Below, piece by piece: positions 58,463 through 64,000 of a stretch of 64,000 nucleotides of DNA. Source of the stretch: Rathayibacter sp. VKM Ac-2754 (GTDB lineage Bacteria; Actinomycetota; Actinomycetes; Actinomycetales; Microbacteriaceae); NCBI RefSeq assembly GCF_009807095.1, contig NZ_WUCC01000001.1:186001-250000 (forward strand). The letters run 5' to 3'. The notes beneath the pieces are model-generated. The model was given only the letters and a program-made list of their open reading frames with translations. It did not search any database and was not told where the DNA came from. The position numbers and the translations under genes were made by a program. The stretch's first letter is position 1, and the number at the start of each line of letters is the position of its first letter.

Positions 58463-59058
58463 GCCCCGCACCGTCACCGCGCGACGCGGCACCGGACGCG
58501 CGCTACCGCCGCTTCCTGCGCCGGGAGACCCACAGCTCGCGCTCGGCCGCGCAGATCGTCGTCCTGCTGCTCGTCGCACTGGTCGCCGCCTACGTCGGGG
58601 CCGAGGCGGTGCTCGCCGTCTTCGGCGCGGCTCCCCTCCTGATCGCCCCCTCGGCGCTGCTCGCAGCGATCGTCGGAGTAGGCGACCTCGCCCAGGTCGC
58701 CCTCCTCGGCATCGCGGCCGGAGTGGCCGTCCTCGCGCTGATCCTCCTCGTCCTCGCCCTCGGCCCGGGTCACCGGGCGCGGCACACCATCGAGGACGAC
58801 CGTCTCGCGGTCGTCGTGGACGACGGAGTGATCGCCTCGGCGCTCGCCCGCTCGGCCCGCACCGTCGCCCGCTCGCGCCGCGAGGACACCAGCGCCTCGC
58901 TCGGCCGCCGCACCGCGGTGATCGAGATCACCCCGGCGTCCGGGATCGCCGTCGACCAGGCGGCCGTCCAGTCGGCCGTCGACGACGAGATCACCCGCAT
59001 CGCCCCCCAGCCCGCCACTCGGGCGTCCGTCCGCGTCGCCTCGTCCGGGAGGATCTGA
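58459..59058 (+). CDS. DUF6286 family membrane protein
   Basis: A 199-residue protein. Basic N-terminus ARYRRFLRRETHSSRS, helix AQIVVLLLVALVAAYVGAEAVLAVFG, then a second long hydrophobic stretch VALLGIAAGVAVLALILLVLALG, and a cytosolic domain (HTIEDDRLAVVVDDGVIASALARSARTVA...VIEITPASGIAVDQAAV). This fits DUF6286, which accompanies Asp23 and AmaP in actinobacteria. Its stop overlaps the AmaP-like gene by one base. Confidence 0.85.
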   Translation: MSPAPSPRDAAPDARYRRFLRRETHSSRSAAQIVVLLLVALVAAYVGAEAVLAVFGAAPLLIAPSALLAAIVGVGDLAQVALLGIAAGVAVLALILLVLALGPGHRARHTIEDDRLAVVVDDGVIASALARSARTVARSRREDTSASLGRRTAVIEITPASGIAVDQAAVQSAVDDEITRIAPQPATRASVRVASSGRI

Positions 59059-59681
59059 TGACCACGAGCAACCGCTTCGTCAACCGCCTCGTCCTGTTCC
59101 TGCTCGGCCTCGTGCTCGCCGCGGTCGCCGCAGGCCTCGTGCTGGTCGCCGTCTCCCAGCCCGCCAGGGACGCCGTGTCGGGCTTCGGCTCCGACGAGGG
59201 CGCCGCCCTCGTCTCGCGCCTCTCCCCCGAGGACGGCACGCCCTGGAGCGACGCGGCCGTCCTGTGGCCGCTCTACGCGATCGTGGGCGTCTGCCTCCTG
59301 GCGATCGTGATCTGCATCGCCCTCGCGGTGGCGCACGGTCGCGGCCGTACCGGCACCGTCCTCACCGATGTCGCGCAGGGCGACGGCCCGGCCGGCGAGA
59401 TCGAGATCGCGACCGGCTTCGCCGAGGACGTCCTCGAGAACGCGCTCGCCGGTCGCACCGACCTGCTCGACGTGACGGTGTCGGCCTACCGGCACGGCTC
59501 CGCCTCGGCGCTGAAGGTCCGCGTGCTCCCCCGGGCCGGCGTCTCGCCGCGCACCGTCGTGGACGCCGTGCACCAGGAGGTCGTCGAGCTCGACCGCCTG
59601 CTGGGTGCCCGACTGCCCGTCGTGCTCGAGGTCGCCTCGAGCGCCCGCGCCGGCTTCTCGAAAGAGGACCGCGTCGCGTAG
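59058..59681 (+). CDS. AmaP-like alkaline shock response membrane anchor
   Basis: A 207-residue protein: N-terminal helix LVLFLLGLVLAAVAAGLVLVAV, an extracellular loop of about 40 residues, second helix LYAIVGVCLLAIVICIALAVAHG, then a cytosolic Asp23-like domain (EIEIATGFAEDVLENALAGRTDLLDVTVSAYRHGSASALKVRVLP). The double-helix plus domain form matches AmaP, the membrane anchor of Asp23. Overlaps the DUF6286 stop by one base (TGATG). Confidence 0.85.
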   Translation: MTTSNRFVNRLVLFLLGLVLAAVAAGLVLVAVSQPARDAVSGFGSDEGAALVSRLSPEDGTPWSDAAVLWPLYAIVGVCLLAIVICIALAVAHGRGRTGTVLTDVAQGDGPAGEIEIATGFAEDVLENALAGRTDLLDVTVSAYRHGSASALKVRVLPRAGVSPRTVVDAVHQEVVELDRLLGARLPVVLEVASSARAGFSKEDRVA

Positions 59682-59766
59682 GACCGCGGACGCCGCACGG
59701 CGCCCGCCCACGACTCCCCCGGCGTCCCCGCCGGAGGACCACCACACCGAACGGAAGGAGCCCCTC

Positions 59767-59940
59767 ATGGGTGCAGACGACAAGATCCGCAACGCCGCAG
59801 AGAACCTGGTCGGAAAGGCGAAGGAGACGGTCGGCAAGCTGACCGACAACGAGCGCCTCGAGGCCGAGGGCCAGGCCGACCAGACCAAGGCATCGGCCAA
59901 GAAGGTCGGCGAGGACGTCAAGGACGTCTTCAAGAACTGA
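59767..59940 (+). CDS. CsbD family stress protein
   Basis: A 57-residue hydrophilic helical protein: MGADDKIRNAAENLVGKAKETVGKLTDNERLEAEGQADQTKA. This is the complete CsbD motif; such proteins are induced by general stress. AAGGAG lies seven bases before ATG 59767. Last gene of the operon, followed by a hairpin. Confidence 0.95.
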   Translation: MGADDKIRNAAENLVGKAKETVGKLTDNERLEAEGQADQTKASAKKVGEDVKDVFKN

Positions 59941-59957
59941 CCGACCCATTACCGGCG

Positions 59958-59992
59958 GAGGCCGTCATCGCGAAGCGGTGGCGGCCTCTTCT
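59958..59992. terminator. Bidirectional terminator between CsbD and wall protein genes
   Basis: GAGGCCG (59958-59964) pairs with CGGCCTC (59982-59988), with CATCGC/GCGGTG partial pairing inside, then TTCT. It serves two converging genes. Confidence 0.65.
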
Positions 59993-60000
59993 CGTCGTGG

Positions 60001-61482
60001 TCAGACGCTCCAGAACATGATGCGAGCGGCCGACGCCGAGTCGATGCTCTGGTCGAAGTTGTCGACCGTGTGCGAGGAGTACAGGATCGTGTCGCCGTCG
60101 ACGCTCGTGACGATGCCGGTGTGATCCCAGTCGCCCGAGCCGTCCCAGTCGAACTGCACGACGTCGCCGACCTCCACCTGGTCGCGCTGCGTGTTCGAGA
60201 GCGGGGTCGCCCGCTCCGGGTGCGCGGCGAGGTACGAGTTGAACGCCGTCGACGAGGCCCAGGCCGAGCTGTAGCCGCCCGTCGAGGAGTAGTTCCACTC
60301 CTCGTCCATGGCCCAGCCGCGGGCGATGAGCGACTGCGAGGCGAAGTTGACGCAGTCGTTGCCCGAGATCACGCCGTACTGCGCGGAGTTGTAGTCGGAC
60401 CAGTAGGTCTCGAGGTAGTCGAGCTGCGAGGCGAGGCGGCTGGCGTCGAGCGCGGCCGCGGCCTTGGCGGCCTCGATCGCCGGGTCGGGCGTGTAGGCGA
60501 AGGTGATCGCGGAGGCGACGACCTTCGTCGTGGCGAGGACGCCGGTCGCGGTGGGGCTCGGCGACGCCGTGGCGGTGGGGGCCTCGAGGTCGCTCGCGGG
60601 CTCCGCGGTGGCGGTTCCGGTCGCCGCGGTGTCGGCGTCGGCGGTCTCGGTCGCCGCGGGCTCGGTGGGCGCGGTGCCGGTGGTCGCGGGTGCCTCCGTC
60701 GTCGCGGTGTCGACGGCCGGCTGCGCGGTCTCGGCCGGCGTGCCGTCGACGGTCACGGCGGCGGCCTCGTCCGTCACGGCGTCGAAGGTGATCGGCTGCC
60801 CGTCGGCGTCGAAGAAGGCGACCGGCACGACTCCCTCGGCCTCGCCCGAGGCGGGGGGCGCGGTCACGGTGATCTGGTCGGCGTTCTCGACGGCGACCGC
60901 CCCTTCGGCGTCGCCGAAGCGGACCGTGGCGACGGCGTCGAGGTTGGATCCCGAGAGCGTGACGCTCGTGCCTCCGGCGACGGTGCCGGAGGTGGTCGAG
61001 ACGGCGCTGAGCACGACGCGGGCGGAGGCGGTGGTCGCGGGCAGCACGGCGACGGTGGTCGGGCTCGACGACGGGGTCCCGGTGGCCGACGCGGACTCCG
61101 CCGATCCGGTCGCTCCGACGGTGAGGCTCGCCCCGGTGGCGACCGCGACGACGACGAGGCCGCCCGACATCGCCAGCACGAGGTGCTTGCGCGACGGTCG
61201 GAAGAACGAGGAGCCCCGGGGAGCCGGGTCGACCTTCGCCTGGTGGCCCTCGGCGGCGCGCCGGTCGCGGCGCGACGCGAAGACCTGCTCGCCCACGGCG
61301 TGCGGCGGCCGGGAGGCGGCGGGCGCGGTGGGCGCGGCCTCCGGAACGACTCGGACATCGGCGGATCGCCGACGGCCCTCGCGCTCGCGGGCCTCGCGGC
61401 GGGTCATCGGAGCGGTGGTCGCATCGAGCGGAGTCTGCTCGGAGGGTGCATCAGGGGTGGAGCGGGTGGAGCTTTGGGGCAC
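60001..61482 (-). CDS. Membrane-anchored amidase-domain (PF12671-like) protein with IPT/TIG domain
   Basis: A 493-residue protein. A basic cytosolic N-terminus of about 100 residues and helix HLVLAMSGGLVVVAVATGASLTV are followed by a TIG-like domain (VVLSAVSTTSGTVAGGTSVTLSGSNLDAVATVRFGDAEG), a Thr/Ala/Pro-rich linker, and a C-terminal CHAP/amidase-6-like domain: YGVISGNDCVNFASQSLIARGW (Cys), VEVGDVVQFDWDGSGDWDHTGIVTSVDG (His). It likely hydrolyses wall or peptide bonds outside the cell. ATG 61482. Convergent with csbD. Confidence 0.85.
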   Translation of the reverse strand: MPQSSTRSTPDAPSEQTPLDATTAPMTRREAREREGRRRSADVRVVPEAAPTAPAASRPPHAVGEQVFASRRDRRAAEGHQAKVDPAPRGSSFFRPSRKHLVLAMSGGLVVVAVATGASLTVGATGSAESASATGTPSSSPTTVAVLPATTASARVVLSAVSTTSGTVAGGTSVTLSGSNLDAVATVRFGDAEGAVAVENADQITVTAPPASGEAEGVVPVAFFDADGQPITFDAVTDEAAAVTVDGTPAETAQPAVDTATTEAPATTGTAPTEPAATETADADTAATGTATAEPASDLEAPTATASPSPTATGVLATTKVVASAITFAYTPDPAIEAAKAAAALDASRLASQLDYLETYWSDYNSAQYGVISGNDCVNFASQSLIARGWAMDEEWNYSSTGGYSSAWASSTAFNSYLAAHPERATPLSNTQRDQVEVGDVVQFDWDGSGDWDHTGIVTSVDGDTILYSSHTVDNFDQSIDSASAARIMFWSV

Positions 61483-61668
61483 AGGGGTATCTCACGGATC
61501 GAGGGGCGCGCGGCGGGGATCGCGCGCTGTTGAGCGGGGGAAGCGGCCATGTCACCAGGCGGGAGTGGGAGGACCGTTCGACGGCCCTCCGAAAACACTC
61601 CGAGTAACAGTACGGTAACAACCGGCGGGTGTCACCCCCGAGAGCGTCCGGATCTGATCGCTCGGGGC

Positions 61669-62544
61669 TCAGCCGGTGGTGCCGGGCGCGTAATCGGGCG
61701 CATCCGGAAGTCCGAACAGACGCTCGAGCGTCTCGATGCCCGCATCGTGCAGGTGCTGCGACAGCTCGACCCCGACGTGTCGGAGGTGGTACGGCTCCGA
61801 CTCGTAGCCGGTGATCGGCGTCGCGTCCGGCTTGTACCTGACCAGGAAGCCGAAGCGGTGGGCGTTCGCGCCGACCCACTGCCCCTCCGGAGTGTCGCCC
61901 CAGCAGATCTCGAGCGCGCAGGCTCCCGAGGAGCCGACGACGTCGACGGCCCACCCGGTCTGGTGCTCGCTGTGCCCCGGGCGCGCGCTGGTCGCATCCG
62001 CCCCCGCCTGGCCGCGCGTCGACACCCACCCGGCGTAGACGCTGACCTGGGTGTCGTAGGAGCGGTAGGCGCTCTGCACGGCGAGCGAGAGCCCCGCCTC
62101 CGACGACGCCGCGGCGAACAGGGCGACGAGCGCATCGGCCGTCGCCTGGCGCATCGGCTGGCGGTTGACGTAGGACACGTCGGGATAGACCAGATCGGCC
62201 GGCACGTAGTCGACGGGCGTGAGGGTCCGCAGCTTGTTGACGACCACCCAGGGGCTGGCGGGGTCGTCGACGGAGTAGGCGGTGAGGTCGATCCCCGGAG
62301 TGGGGGTCGGCGTCGCCGTGGGCGTCGGCGCCGCGGTGGGTGTGGGAGTCGCGGTGGGCGTCGGGGTCGGCGTCGCGCTCCCGGCGGCCGTCGGCGTCGC
62401 GGTCGGCGTCGCGTCGCGCCCGCCCCCGATCGCCGCGCCCACGCCGAACGCGGCGACGCCGGCGGCCGCGGCGACGCCTCCGACGACGAGCACCCGGCGA
62501 CGGACGGGGCGGGAGCGGGGCGGCTGGTTCTCGCTCGAGGTCAT
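61669..62544 (-). CDS. D-alanyl-D-alanine carboxypeptidase family protein (VanY-like)
   Basis: A 291-residue exported peptidase. A twin-arginine-like basic stretch SRPVRRRVLVVGGVAAAAG precedes the membrane segment; a Thr-Pro repeat linker (residues 45-85) spans the wall. The catalytic domain holds SAYRSYDTQ, zinc motif ARPGHSEHQTGWAVDV (SxHxxGxAxD) and EPYHLRHVG with the third zinc His. It trims peptidoglycan stem peptides. ATG 62544. Divergent from the Mur ligase gene. Confidence 0.93.
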   Translation of the reverse strand: MTSSENQPPRSRPVRRRVLVVGGVAAAAGVAAFGVGAAIGGGRDATPTATPTAAGSATPTPTPTATPTPTAAPTPTATPTPTPGIDLTAYSVDDPASPWVVVNKLRTLTPVDYVPADLVYPDVSYVNRQPMRQATADALVALFAAASSEAGLSLAVQSAYRSYDTQVSVYAGWVSTRGQAGADATSARPGHSEHQTGWAVDVVGSSGACALEICWGDTPEGQWVGANAHRFGFLVRYKPDATPITGYESEPYHLRHVGVELSQHLHDAGIETLERLFGLPDAPDYAPGTTG

Positions 62545-62737
62545 CCTCCGAGCCTACGCGCGGCCCTCCGCCGCTCTCCTCCCACGCCGTGTCCGGGCGC
62601 GCCCCTTCGCGGGGCTCTCCAATATCCTCTAAGGATTCACATAAGCGACTCCCCTAGCTTGTGTGTCAGCCTCGGCGACCACGCGGCTCCGCCCCCCTTA
62701 GGATCCGCGAACCCTCGGTCCCGAACGAAAGGACCCC

Positions 62738-64000
62738 ATGCTCCGACCTCGACACGCGCCGGCGCTCCCCCTCGCCGACCTGACGAGCCTCCTCGACCTC
62801 CCCGGCGCCTCCCCCGCCGCCGCGGCGATCAGCGGGGTCACCCTCACCGCCTCGGACGTCGAGCCGGGCGACCTCTTCGTCGCCCTGGCCGGCGTGCACC
62901 GCCACGGAGCCGACTTCGTCGACGAGGCCCGCGAGCGCGGGGCCGCCGCCGTGCTGACCGACGCCGCCGGCGAGGCGGCCGCCCGCGCGACCGGGCTCCC
63001 CGTCCTCGTCGTCGACGAGCCCCGCGCCCGCCTCGGCGCGGTCGCCGCCGCCGTCTACGGCACCGCCGAGCGCGCTCCCCTGCTCTTCGGGGTCACGGGC
63101 ACCAACGGCAAGACCTCGACCGTGCACATGATCGAGGGGATCCTCCGCCAGCTCGGCGTGGTCCCCGGCCTCAGCTCCACGGCCGAGCGCCACATCGGCG
63201 ACACCTCCGTCACGAGCGGACTCACCACTCCCGAGGCGAGCGAGCTGCACGCCCTGATCGCGCGCATGCACGAGGAGGGAGTCGGGGCCGCCGCCATCGA
63301 GGTCAGCGCCCAGGCGCTCACCCGCCACCGGGTCGACGGAGTGGTCTTCGACGTCGCCGGCTTCACGAACCTCAGCCACGACCACCTCGACGACTACGGC
63401 GACATGGACACCTACTTCGCCGAGAAGGCGCAGCTGTTCCAGCCCGACCGCGCGCGCCGGGCCGTCGTCTCGCTCGACTCGCCGTCGGGCGCCCGCCTCG
63501 TCGAGGCCGCGGGGATCCCGCTCGTGACCATCACCTCTCGGGAGGGCGTCGACGCCGACTGGACGGTGACGATCCTCGAGCAGGAGTTCGGGCGGACCCA
63601 CTTCCGCCTGCAGAACCGCGAGTCGCGGGCGATCACCACCTCCGTGCCGATCATCGGCGCGCACATGGCCGCGAACGCCGCGCTCGCCGTCGTCATGCTG
63701 ATCGAGGCGGGCCGGCCCATCGGCGAGATCCGCGCGGCGCTGCACCGCGACGGCGGGATCGACGTGTCGCTCCCCGGCCGCACCGAGCGCGTCTCGGGCG
63801 ACCGAGGGCCCACCGTCTACGTCGACTTCGGCCACAGCGCCGACGCCTTCCAGCGCACCCTCGAGGCGGTCCGCGAGGTCACGCCGGGTCGCGTGATCAT
63901 GGTCTTCGGCGCCGACGGCGACCGAGACGCCCTGAAGCGGCCCGCGATGGCCGAGGCGGCGGTCTCCGGGAGCGACATCCTGGTGATCACCGATCACCAC
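62738..64000 (+). CDS. MurE-type Mur ligase (C-terminus outside the window)
   Basis: At least 421 residues, running off the right edge. LADLTSLLDLPG...ISGVTLTASDVEPGDLFVALAGVHRHGADF is the MurE N-terminal domain; FGVTGTNGKTSTVHM the ATP loop; LTTPEASELHAL and AAIEVSAQALTRHRVDGVVFDVAGFTNLSHDHLDDYGDM the central domain; GRTERV and IMVFGADGDRDALKRP the C-terminal domain. It adds the third residue to UDP-MurNAc-dipeptide or acts on a related wall precursor. The usual GGDRD is GADGDRD and the diaminopimelate motif DNPR appears to become DHH. GAAAGGA RBS before ATG 62738. It is not in a division/wall cluster here, so it may be a second paralogue. Confidence 0.9.
   Translation, partial: MLRPRHAPALPLADLTSLLDLPGASPAAAAISGVTLTASDVEPGDLFVALAGVHRHGADFVDEARERGAAAVLTDAAGEAAARATGLPVLVVDEPRARLGAVAAAVYGTAERAPLLFGVTGTNGKTSTVHMIEGILRQLGVVPGLSSTAERHIGDTSVTSGLTTPEASELHALIARMHEEGVGAAAIEVSAQALTRHRVDGVVFDVAGFTNLSHDHLDDYGDMDTYFAEKAQLFQPDRARRAVVSLDSPSGARLVEAAGIPLVTITSREGVDADWTVTILEQEFGRTHFRLQNRESRAITTSVPIIGAHMAANAALAVVMLIEAGRPIGEIRAALHRDGGIDVSLPGRTERVSGDRGPTVYVDFGHSADAFQRTLEAVREVTPGRVIMVFGADGDRDALKRPAMAEAAVSGSDILVITDHH

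Overview
The window is high-GC actinobacterial DNA. Codon bias, leaderless-type promoters, the rpoB N-terminal region with a TTG start, the Asp23/DUF2273/DUF6286 stress operon and paired LytR-CpsA-Psr genes all point to a Microbacteriaceae-like chromosome (Rathayibacter/Curtobacterium type). That placement is inferred from gene content, not from a search.

Layout. 1-1062: 5' part of rpoB on the minus strand. 1.4-17.1 kb: ordinary chromosome with a spermidine-synthase-like protein, SprT-like and CGNR zinc proteins, DUF427, a ComB-like protein, SRPBCC and DUF1684 proteins, an SDR, a DEAD-box helicase whose 3' end meets a family of 100-bp palindromic repeats, a NUDIX-type protein, an esterase, the Lhr helicase and a Nei glycosylase. 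17.16-24.05 kb: a lower-GC defence island with a 2041-residue Avs-like STAND NTPase (N-terminal Cap4-type nuclease-like domain) and an overlapping partner gene of unknown type. 24.3 kb: tRNA-Ser(GCU). 24.5-28.9 kb: two LCP ligases, an ECF sigma factor and a translationally coupled membrane protein.

28.97-42.48 kb: an integration hotspot at tRNA-Ser(UGA). The 3' half of the tRNA gene recurs as direct repeats at 28977, 30966 and 42390, with a decayed fourth copy at 30024. The outer segment (29.0-30.9 kb) is a remnant with a frameshifted membrane-protein gene, a small Cys-containing ORF and an intact 284-residue membrane protein. The inner segment (31.0-42.4 kb) looks like an intact phage satellite or small integrative element. 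It has a ribbon-helix-helix regulator, unknown small genes, an excisionase-like HTH, a P4-type primase-helicase beside about a dozen GAGCCGCC iterons, an HGG zinc-motif protein like those of actinophages, a serine recombinase, a tyrosine integrase and a SIR2-family defence gene next to the tRNA. No capsid, tail, portal or large terminase gene is present, so mobility would depend on a helper.

42.5-64 kb: chromosome again, with VapBC-type toxin-antitoxin, a HAD phosphatase, serS, enoyl-CoA hydratase, lipid kinase, an FMN-dependent hydroxyacid oxidase, a 165-bp MITE, a yybP-ykoY-type manganese riboswitch before a VIT1/CCC1 transporter with ferritin-like N-terminus, pheA, pgm, REP-like repeats, an aldo/keto reductase, a frameshifted ribokinase gene, a two-sided Asp23 envelope-stress locus with its own ECF sigma factor, CsbD, an amidase-domain wall protein, a VanY-like carboxypeptidase and a partial MurE-type ligase at the right edge.
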